Part shown: piece after piece, positions 54,998 through 64,000 of the stretch
How the letters are laid out: the number at the start of each line of letters is the position of its first letter
Position numbering within the stretch: the first letter of the stretch is position 1
Assembly: GCA_035079385.1 (NCBI GenBank)
Contig: JAVHKY010000056.1
Coordinates: 5,282,001-5,346,000, forward strand
Direction: 5' to 3'
DNA: 64,000 nucleotides
Source: Aspidiotus rigidus
Lineage: Eukaryota; Arthropoda; Insecta; Hemiptera; Diaspididae
The notes under the pieces: model-generated
Databases searched by the model: none
Told to the model about the DNA's origin: nothing
Seen by the model: the letters and a program-made list of their open reading frames with translations, nothing else
Made by a program: the position numbers and the translations under genes

Positions 54998-56577
54998 CTA
55001 ATTTATATTTAACGAGCGAGTATTGTGCAGTACAACGAGGTGACTCTCCAGAGTATCCTCTATGAAATTCAGACGCTGATCGGTTAAAACATTTTTCAGG
55101 TCAGAAAATGATCTTTCGATATCGACTGAGGTTATAGGAGCATACATTAACGCGCTCAGAACTGCAGGATCGTCTGGCACCGATGATGACGCGCTGCCGC
55201 CAAGAAGAACAGTATTTACATCGCACATTGTCTGCAGTCCCGCATTTTTCTTGGATACTGAATCGGCCTTACTTCTCAATGTCGAGCCACGTTCACCGGG
55301 TACACGAAGTAATTTGCTGCGGACGTTATCGGAAATTTCTATTTGCTCATTGAGAGACAGCCCTCGGGTTTCTAATTTTGTAATTGCCGCCGGTAGAAAT
55401 GAAAGGTGCGCATTTATGAAGGCCAAATCTGCTGCTAGGCGACCCTTTTTTTGCGTAAATAACGTCTTCAGTTTAGCGACGTGAGCGGAATCATTGGGTA
55501 ACGTTGACATGACCACAGAAAAATTTTCGAAATGACTCGCGAAGAACAGAGCTGCTCTCATCCACGTACCCCAACGTGAAACAACAACGTCTGGCGGGAG
55601 GGGACACTTCATGATATCGGTGTACGTTGAAATTCGAGCGGGACATTTTAGAAATATCTTACGTGCCCAACTCACCATATGGTTGACTTCGGGGAATAAT
55701 TCGCGAACTTTTTCGCAAATTCTGTGAATCCCATGTGCAAGACACGTAACATGGATCATTCTACTAAGAACAGCTTGCAAATTTCGTCCTGCCAGGGCCA
55801 TGTACGGAGCGGCATCCGTCACAAGGAGCAGAATCTTGTCAGAGAAAGATCTCCCCGCATAGAAGCGTGCTAGTGAATCGTTGACAAAAGTGCTAACAGT
55901 ATTACCGTTCGTTTTCTCCAACTGGCGCGATGCTATTAAATATGGGACCCCTGCTTCATTGGGCGTTAAGACTCCAATAAGGAGGTTAGCGATGTAAATT
56001 CCACGATCGTCAGTGGTTTCATCTACTGAAATGTAAACATAATTGTCGCCAACACAGTCTTGTACTTTTTCCGTAGTCTCCTCAAATAATCGCGGTACGT
56101 GAGTCTTACGAAGCGTGCTTTCTGCTGGTACATTACGCGCTGTATACTTTTCCAAGAACGATCTCAGTTCGACGTTCACCAATTTGTATAACGGGATGTT
56201 AGAAGCGAGAAGTGCTTTGATGAGATCACGATTGAATGTATTTGGTTCAGATGGGATGCCGGTCGACGTATTCAACGTAACTTGCTTCAGGTGTGAACCT
56301 TTCGATTGTTTTACTGCACGGTGATGTGACTCTGTGAAAATGTCAGCATATACAGTACACCCTACTCCGTTTTTCAATTACTACCCCCAAGTAAGAAATA
56401 AGAATTACCTGAAGAGCAGTGAGAATCAATATGAAACTTTTTCTTTGCGTCCAAAGTTTTCGCACATACCAAACACGTTATAGTTTTCCCGTCAGTGCAT
56501 AGGATTTCTGAATCGATATTGTATTTGTGGATCCATTGTCGCATCAACGCACTCGCTTTTATTTTTATTTTCGGCAT
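54998..56577 (-). CDS. hAT-type transposase, apparently intact, one 77-nt intron
   Basis: ATG at 56577 opens exon 1 (56577-56409), with a BED-like zinc finger (TCLVCAKTLDAKKKFHIDSHC). A donor G|GTAAT at 56408 and an acceptor TTTTCACAG ending at 56332 remove 77 nt and restore a Glu codon. Exon 2 (56331-54998) continues for 444 codons including TAA. The product is about 500 residues. Catalytic landmarks: YISVDETTDD (first Asp), LLVTDAAPYM (second Asp), CLAHGIHR and the C-terminal dimerisation signature ITSVDIERSFSDLK. The zinc finger recalls CGGBP1-like hAT proteins. No stop or frameshift is needed, so it may be a young copy or a domesticated gene. Confidence 0.85.
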
Positions 56578-56859
56578 ACCTATTTGCTACACTACTCAAA
56601 TTACGCGTAAGAAATAAAATACCTACGAACGAAAATTGATGTACTCTTCATACAGTAGGTGTAGAGGAACTGACGAATTGTTAAATCGTTGTTCGAGAAC
56701 TACAGTAGTGATTGATTACTTAGTGCCGCCTGTCGAGTCTTGTTTCGTTATCTCCGCACGTGGTCAGCAACAAAATCTCATCGCATACAAGTTTATTCGT
56801 CATTCATAATATCGCGAAAATCACATGAAATGAGTCACCTATTTTTGTTTTCTGAAGAC

Positions 56860-56953
56860 AGTAAGGATTTTTCTACTGAAATGGGCGGTTCTAGCATTAT
56901 TTAGCATTTTTCCCGTTTTTAGCATTTTTAGCAAAATGAAATTTTTTTCCCTG
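56860..56953. repeat. Candidate hAT terminal end with TTTAGCATTTTT words
   Basis: The minus strand starts CAGGGAAAAAAATTTCATTT at 56953, a hAT-like terminus, followed inward by four TAGCATTTTT-type words. Related TTTAGC words occur near 54930-54950 on the far side of the gene, but no matching CAGGG end was located there. Confidence 0.45.
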
Positions 56954-56999
56954 CCTCTCCAGAGCTTGAAACGTGCTTATCTTTGATTCCCACTCCTCC

Positions 57000-58300
57000 C
57001 GCCCGCGCAGAAGTAAATTGACAAAAGCTATGAAATCCGTGCTCTAAAACATATTATAATATGTACAAAATTAAACTGTGGAGCTAATGACATGACCCCT
57101 TCGAGTATTAAAAACAGCTCCTTAAAATAATGAAGAAAAAAAAATGCCATTACCTGTTCAAAAACATCGTTTCTTCGCCTTCGGTTGTAATAGCCGAGTC
57201 CCAGGAGCAGCGTTGAAAATGTTCCGCAGTTTTCTTTTCATAGCGTAGGACGGGCATTTATTCGATTTCGTCGACAACTATAAATCAGAACAAAGAACTA
57301 AATACATTTTTTGGAGAGACATTTTATATGCTTTCAAGATTGGGACTACGTTTGAAAAAAGCGTCACGAAAAATTGGCACGGTTTTTGTCACGTTTGATG
57401 ACGTCATCAGTGACCTAGACCTACTTTAGGGAGTTGAGGAAAATTTCGAACTTTAGTCTTTTTTACCAGGTCTGATATACATTAAAGGCTTACTTAGCTT
57501 GTACCAACCAGGCTGCTACGAATAAAAGGTTAAAGAGTTAAAAGTGATAGCGACAAGTTATCGAGAACACGTCATCCTCGTCAACCGTTTTCCTGTCATT
57601 TTCCATAATTCTCTCGCAACTTACATTTAAGATCCTTCTTGCTCCTTCTCCTCTTACCCTCTTCTTTCCTATTCTCACTGACTCGAGCTACTTTTGACAT
57701 GTTTCATGTCTTTTGTCTCACCGTACCTCGATTTTGAAATTCGCGAGTACACCCCTCCCTCCCCATCAAGAGAGACCGTGCGCGTGCACATCTCTACCCA
57801 TGGGTGATTCATAAATTTGCGAGTACACCCCGCGTGCAAAGGGGGAGAAAGGCAAAAGCCCAAAATATTTTATATCAGACATATGCTAAACCGAGACAAT
57901 GCCCAAGAAAGAGGGCGAACGAGCGGAGCGAGTGAGCTCCAAGAAAGGCGATACCTCAAAATATTTCTCATACAAGACTTATACGACGCCAAGAGAGGTA
58001 AGGGGGCAAACGAGTAATATCTCACGAACACTTGACCTAGTAGAAGCCTAGACTAGAATATTTCAAGATGACTGATAAAATATAAGAGACATGAAACATG
58101 ATCTTCATTTATTTGGCTATGCCAGAAAATTATTTTTCCTCCTTTTGTCGTTTATTCGCGCTCATCATTTGTCGTTTATCATTTACTTACCGCTATACAG
58201 CACGCTAGTTTATTGTATACAGGCTAGGTAAACGCTGAATATCAATTCCCGTCCATTCAAGATTCCGTGTAACAATACTACATTGTACTGGAACGTCGAC
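57000..58300. other. Repeat-rich DNA, no gene seen
   Basis: Contains GACATGTTTCATGTC at about 57696 and GACATGAAACATG at about 58087, words shared with about 38070, probably ends of the same repeat family. GAGCGGAGCGAGTGAGC-type words occur at 57920. ORFs here have no domain signal. Confidence 0.4.
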
Positions 58301-58317
58301 CTATGTATCAGCAAGTG

Positions 58318-58392
58318 TAGTACAGTTGGTAAGGTGGCGGACAGCGGATACATTCAGGTTTCAGAGCCGAGGGTCAGAATCTCCGAGCGACC
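58318..58392 (+). ncRNA. tRNA-like, SINE-like segment
   Basis: ACAGTTGGTAAGGTGGCGGAC resembles a tRNA D-arm/A-box, and about 45 bp on GGGTCAGAATC resembles a B-box. A functional tRNA fold was not evident, so a tRNA-derived SINE or chance. Confidence 0.25.
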
Positions 58393-58649
58393 GGCTAAGT
58401 AACAAATATTCAAATCCTCGTAAGTTGGGCGCGCGCCGCTATGAATGAACTCGGTCGGTCAAGGAAGGTAGTAAAAAAAATTAATGCTCTTTACAGGGCA
58501 ATCAAGGAACCAGAACAGAACCCAAAGAAGAAAAACGCAACTTACATTCACCAATACAACATAATATGATATGAAGTATTTACCTAATCTGCATACAATA
58601 GTAAAAACTTTCACAGCGCGAAAGCAAACCCGACTTTCCCTATCTTTTA

Positions 58650-59215
58650 ACATGGAACCTGTTTTATGGGGGGCTATTTGAGAAATCTGGCGTGCGCCGT
58701 GCGCCGTCCAGCGAAAAACTTGGAAAAATGTCGACTCTCGAGAATATATGATAGGAGGGGGACTTGGAAAAATTTCGACTCTCGAGCCATATATGATAGG
58801 AGAGGGACTGAGAAAAAATTTCGACTCTCGAGCTATAGATGATAGGAGGGGGGACTTGGAAAAAATTCGACTCTCGCGCCACATATGATAGGAGAGGGAC
58901 TTAGAAAAAATTCGAATCTGAAGCTATATATGATAGAAGAGGGACTTGGAAAACTTTTGACTCTCGAGCTATATATGATAGGGGACACATTTTCCCAAGT
59001 CTCCCTCCTATCATAAATAGCTCGAGATTTGAGAAAAACTTGGACTTTCAAACTACATTATACTCGGCTTATTTTACGTCTAGGCCTTCTTTATACTAGC
59101 TTTATCTAGGTCTAGGCTTCCTTGAATTTTCAATACCAAATCCTATTTGACTCATAAAACAGGTTCCCTGCGTTCCTCGTTTAACTTCGTTAAGGAAGCC
59201 GTCGTTTTTCCTACA
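58650..59215. repeat. Copy B of the GGGAACCTGTTTTATG family, inverted relative to 40290-40620
   Basis: Bounded by GGAACCTGTTTTATG (58656) and CATAAAACAGGTTCCCTG (about 59154-59171). It holds about eight tandem units of roughly 55 bp with TTTCGACTCTCGAG and CATATATGATAGGAG. The flank GTTCCTCGTTTAACTTCG is also shared with copy A, so the mobile unit is larger than the inverted-repeat core. Confidence 0.65.
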
Positions 59216-59219
59216 TCTC

Positions 59220-61950
59220 TACTTTTTTTTTTTTCATTTTGTTCATTATTGGCTAAATTGTATTATTTAATCGTTTTCGTTCCCAACAGCAAATAAACTT
59301 TCTTTTCCAAAATGAGCACATTTTCAAATCTCTCCAAGTATCTACATAAGTTATCTACACCCGAATACCCTCCTCCTCTCCCGCTTCAATGAATGGAATA
59401 TCCGTCAAAAATTTTCAATCACCAAACATGGAAGAACTATTATCCGTATTCACATTGAAGGAAATAAAAATGAAATCATTCGTTAACTACGGCAAAATGA
59501 CATCGTTTTCCGATACAAATTCATTTTCAAAACTTGCCAAGCATTATTTTGTATTCAATCTTGTGTACTGATGATACACAACTTATAACCCCCTCCCCTT
59601 CTGAGAAAGAAACACTTTTCGTGCATAAGTCGGTAACACTCTTCATTTTCCATAGCAACATTCATTCTTTTCAACGCAGGATGGTTAAGGAACTGACGTT
59701 TCAACTTACCTTGCTCCGAATTTTTCTAAATTAAAATAGAAAAATTTCAAAACTACCAATCCGATTTCCAAAAAAATGACCCTATTCTCTGGTACCAATA
59801 TAAAGCTTCAATAAATCCCAATTTCATATAAATCGACCCAATACCAACAGAGAACTTTCGCGCGTAAATAAAAGCACACACACACACACACACAGAGCCA
59901 AGGTTAAAATCATAATCCACACCCTCTGAAACGCCGAGAAAATATACCCCAAACCAAAAATTCCACCGTGCGCAAGAACGCAATACCTCCTAAAATTGGT
60001 AAAAAAATTGTTGTATCCATCTAACGTTAATAGATCATTTATTCTCGGTATAGGCTAAACTTACTTCGAATCAAACATACTCAACATTCACAAATACCTA
60101 TCTCGTTCAATTTATATGCCCTTTCTTCGGACGTACCTACGATTTTCTCATGCGACTTCACAGGAATCGAAACTTTTAGCGTTTAAAGACACTGAATTAA
60201 AGAAATTTAAATTTTCCGTTCGAAAACTTTTTAATACGAAATGAATCGTGCGTTGAGAAGTTCTTTGTAGCGTGAAAAATAAGGTTTTATAATCCAATCG
60301 CGTTAGGCTGAGTACGTAATGAAAAATGAAATTTATTGTTCGGACATAATGAAACTGAAGTTAAAATCCAATTAACAACTCTGCAAATAATACAGTCTGT
60401 CAGATGCGTCAGAAAAATAACGGATAAATTTACTTTTCTTTTTATTCCGCATAACTCAGCATACCTATTGTCTTGTGACTTTTATTCACTTCGTTTTCTC
60501 ACGTTTACGACTTTTTGCCTACTCCTCTTGAGATGTCGTAAAGAACGTGAAAAAAATATTGCTTCTTTTTAGTTTTTAGTCAACGTGTTTCACTCGTCGT
60601 AGGAGCTCGATTTTTGTGAAAATATTTACGGCGACCGCGTAGGCAATTCATTCGACATTGTCACCGCGCAACGGGAGAGGAAGGCTATGCTTTCTTCTAT
60701 TCTATATCATCATCGCATATTTACTCGTATTTGAGAGAGACAAGCGTTCATTTTAGGCACTGCGTGTTACAATATAAGCTTTACGCCACGCCTGTCTTCA
60801 AAAGAGTGATCACTCTCGAAAATATGGACGCTCTTCCCAGCAACGCTTAGAATATCATATATGTGCGGCACATTACAACAACATCATCACCAAAATTGGT
60901 GTTCCTTCACGACGATAAACGAAAAACGGAATTATTTTTACACTGTTTTTGTAGGTTTTGTAAGAAACGTACGTTGGTTGGTAACATAATATTTCTCCTC
61001 AAGTTCGCGATGATGATAATACAGAATTAGTCAATTTCAATTTTAATAGGTACCTAGAAAATGATCTCTGAGTTATGATGTTATTCCAAAAGAAACCATT
61101 CAAAAAATCGGTTGGAATGGAATTCTATTTGACGAGGAATAAACAGAAAACGAACATGTACAGAGGAAGAAGAGAAACGATGTTGACGATTGGATCTCGT
61201 GCACTCCCTAGAAAAAACCGTTTCTCCAGTTCATTTCGTTTGGACATTCCTTATTTCTTCCCCTGTACCCTTATTGAACGTACACGTAAGTGACGATAGT
61301 GACGACGATATGTATGAAGAAGAACTGAGTCATATAGGTACGAATCAAATTTATTGTAAATATTAGCTAACTATAACAGTAAACTAGAAAAAACCGAAGG
61401 ATAAAGGAAGAAGGGACGAAGCAATCGAGCCTTCAACTATTGGGCCGAGTGCCTCAATTCTTGATCAATGATCTCCGATTCATGGTATCACGTTGTTCCG
61501 GTCACCTCTGAGCCACCCCAAAAGTGAGATAAGAACAATTTCGCGTGGTGTGTCTCTGAGTCTTACACCTATATATGAGGAAAAGGCTAATTGACAAAAT
61601 TTTATTTCTTGTAATCAGGCAAAGATGAGACTGACCTGACATGCGAAGAATTATGAACGACTAGGTTTTTGGTTGCACGGTACTTACTGAACAGCTATCC
61701 TGTTACACGCATTTCATTGGACGATTCTGAGTCATAATTCAACGCTGAATTCAATACCGTTTGCCGTTTTTCGATAGCAAGTTTAGATTTTTCGCAACGT
61801 CGTTATTTATTTACATCAATACGCCGCGTGACTTCGCGGAATGCATCGATAGTATCTAGCAGTATCCGAGCTCGAGAACGTACGTTACGTTTCGCGACAC
61901 TCCCCAGTGAATCGATGCGAATAAACGAAAACATTATAAAAAACACTCAC
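59220..61950. other. No gene seen
   Basis: AT-rich sequence with a short (CA)n at about 59875-59895. No ORF with domain content or splice support. Confidence 0.35.
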
Positions 61951-61962
61951 GCGGTCGCGTGA

Positions 61963-63600
61963 GTAGTACACGTTTTTTCTTCTCACAATGCAAAAATCAT
62001 TGAGAGAGTCACTCCCTCTTTTTAAATTAAATACCAATGACCTGTCGATCATACGAAATATTTGTAGAATGAACGATAAAACTCAGTTTATAAATTCTAA
62101 CACGATGACGTCATATCAACTTATAACAGAGTAAAAATACCTATAATCCAATAAGGAAACCTGAATTTTCTTTATCACTTCCGATTCCTGGCATCTCTTA
62201 AAGCTATCTCCAGATGCTATTCCTCTCATGCACTCATAAATTGTATTCACGCTATCATATCACCATTTTCTATGCGAACTCCATCCCAAGATTCTTCATC
62301 TGGGAATCCAGCTACAAGGAGATCCCGAAAAACTAAAAAAATTGATATCGAAGCCAAAGAAGTAACCAATCACCCACCAGTCAACCCATCATTCCTTCCC
62401 TAACGCTTCAACATTTCCAAACGTATTAACAAAATACCGCACTTTTCTAGCTAGAAAAGTCGGTAAAAATATATCGCACCCGAGTCTGGTTCACTCGTTT
62501 GTTTAACCTCAAATCTCACACAAAGAAGCCAGTCCAAATTGAAAATGATATTCCCATCTCCTGAGACGCCTCAAATCAACTATGAACCACTATCAATTAT
62601 GTATACATGAAAAAATGACGTACCTATAAATCAATAATTGATTAAGAATGAAGTCACCAAGGTAGTCTCGCAGCACACCGTCTTGATGAAGACTAAAAAT
62701 TGTATTCAATCATTCAAACTCAAGGTTTTCACTATCGAGTATGACTAATAATAATGAAAATATGAAGAACCTGCCATTGCTATACTATCGGTTCGAAAAC
62801 AAATTCAACAAAACAAATACAATTTGAAAAAACAAAATTCAAGGCTCTAAGGGCTGTGCGAAGCGAGATACAAGGGTACTAAATTTGAATGAAATATCAT
62901 CGAAAATGAAATTCAATGACCCCTTGGTCAAGAATGAACCAAGACCAAGAATGAACCTTAGAAGAATACGTTCTTGTAAATTACGGTCATCCATACTAAG
63001 CTAAAGAAAAAAAATACTTCGAAGGAGTCAATTACTTTCATTTCAGTCCTGAAGATGGTTTATTAACGGAAAACGCTCGTCGTTTTAATTTTCTGCGGTT
63101 CTGTAGTGTTTACTCTCCCTTCGGAGTATTCTTTCTTTCGCTCAAGAATGAACCTGTTGAATGATAAAAGGTTCTTTATCACAATACACGTACTGATAAC
63201 AAAATTGGTAAAAGGATAGGAAAATCCGTTTCTCGTAACGTAAACAGCTACTCGCAGCTATTCATAAGCAACTACTCGTAATAATGAGAAATTTTTCGAA
63301 CAAATGAAAATTTCTCGAGAACTACTCATCCGATCCTCAAAAAAATTGCAGGTGCACATCTTCAGATATAATACTATTGCCAAGTTACAAAAAAATCCAT
63401 CGGGCACTTTCGGAGGAGTTTCGCGGACAAAAAAATCTTATATATATATATATATGATGTATAAGGAAACCTGAAATTTTTTTATGCTAGTTGTGATCTA
63501 GGACCTCTGAAACGTCGAGAAAGTTCATTACTCCGGCCCCCTTTTAACCTTGCTACGGGTGTAATACTTCACTTTTCTAGCTAGAAAAGTCGGTAAAAAA
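61963..63600 (-). repeat. Second copy of the 50876-52830 repeat family, inverted and interrupted
   Basis: 61963-62045, about 62880-62920 and 63330-63600 match, in reverse order and strand, the pieces of 50876-52830. The 20-bp palindrome ACTTTTCTAGCTAGAAAAGT occurs at about 62443 and 63572. Confidence 0.6.
62985..63140. mobile_element. Diverged relative of the MITE at 3843
   Basis: After the shared flank TTACGGTCATCCAT come AAATACTTCGAAGGAGTCAA and, inverted, GTTTACTCTCCCTTCGGAGTATTC. The same layout and similar word order as 3843-3976. Confidence 0.5.
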
Positions 63601-63722
63601 AAAATCAATTTAGGCTAGGACTTATTTAACACCTATGAAACGTCTCCAGGAAATACAACCCCCCTTTCTCTGTTCACCTTGCTACGGGGCTATAACAATT
63701 GTTTATGCGATCTTTGAAAATT

Positions 63723-63802
63723 GAAGCGCTGCGTGGAAAAGGGGCCTCCGTTCCATAAGAAATAAATTAGACGGAGGCCCTCATTTTTCCACGCAGCGCT
63801 TC
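63723..63802. repeat. 80-nt near-perfect hairpin
   Basis: GAAGCGCTGCGTGGAAAA.GGGCCTCCGT pairs with its inverse over about 29 bp, leaving a loop of about 20 nt. The size is that of a microRNA precursor, but the near-perfect GC-rich arms equally fit a tiny foldback element. Confidence 0.5.
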
Positions 63803-64000
63803 ATTTTATACGTTGATTACTCCCAATATGATTAAGTGTAACCTACAGAATCGTGTCAACTCAATTGGAAACGCGCTGAGGGATTGCTATCAATTAATTC
63901 TCGAAAAAATTGTTGGTGTCAATCTTCAGATATGAGACTATAACTTATCCAAATCTCGAAAAAATTCATTCAGTAGTTTTGAAGCAGATCCGGGGACAAA

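Noticed and set aside
62272..62403. Small ORF MRTPSQDSSSGNPATRRSRK
   Set aside because: 43 codons, low complexity, inside a repeat copy; no support beyond the open frame.

Overview
This is a eukaryotic window, most likely from an insect or another arthropod. It has low GC, short GT-AG introns (45-77 nt where visible), very little coding sequence, and dense transposable elements of insect type: Gypsy, RTE-, Jockey- and R1-like LINEs, Penelope, MULE, hAT, Ginger and Polinton-like DNA. A parasitoid-wasp-like genome would fit, but nothing here proves the order.

One host gene can be read confidently, on the minus strand from about 39.0 kb to 1.27 kb. Nine exons splice in a single frame into a type II transmembrane protein. 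It has a long cytoplasmic N-terminus with a poly-Ala tract, one membrane span, a frizzled cysteine-rich domain split over three exons, two LDL-receptor class A modules and an SRCR domain. This order is that of Corin-type membrane serine proteases. The expected trypsin domain lies beyond the left edge, and the first exon was not found.

The gene's 20.6-kb intron (2.7-23.3 kb) holds the main discovery candidate: a 17.56-kb element at 4075-21636. It has long terminal inverted repeats, 5'-AG...CT-3' ends and a perfect 6-bp target duplication (CCCACC), the signature of Polinton/Maverick elements. No Polinton polymerase, integrase, ATPase or capsid gene is recognisable. Its right arm is a compact, AT-rich, intronless, virus-like block of small, partly overlapping ORFs of unknown family around a repeat-bearing divergent promoter region. 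Its left arm carries a predicted two-exon secreted-protein gene whose intron holds a deleted MULE. A 7.9-kb Gypsy element (11221-19138, two 786-bp LTRs, 4-bp TACT duplication) later inserted into one right-arm ORF. The frame is still open across the insertion point.

The 27.3-38.8 kb intron contains a broken RTE-like LINE, a Jockey-like remnant, a 5'-truncated Penelope-like element with GIY-YIG endonuclease, and foldback elements. From 39 kb to 64 kb I see no certain host exon. That stretch holds an I/R1-type LINE remnant, two CACTA-like MITEs, two overlapping MULE fragments, a Ginger-like element nested in another repeat, a MITE built of one repeated word, a decayed Penelope copy with a hammerhead-like motif, and a hAT transposase gene that looks intact after removal of one 77-nt intron.

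A theme runs through the window: at least six unrelated DNA-transposon families have ends built from many copies of one short family-specific word.
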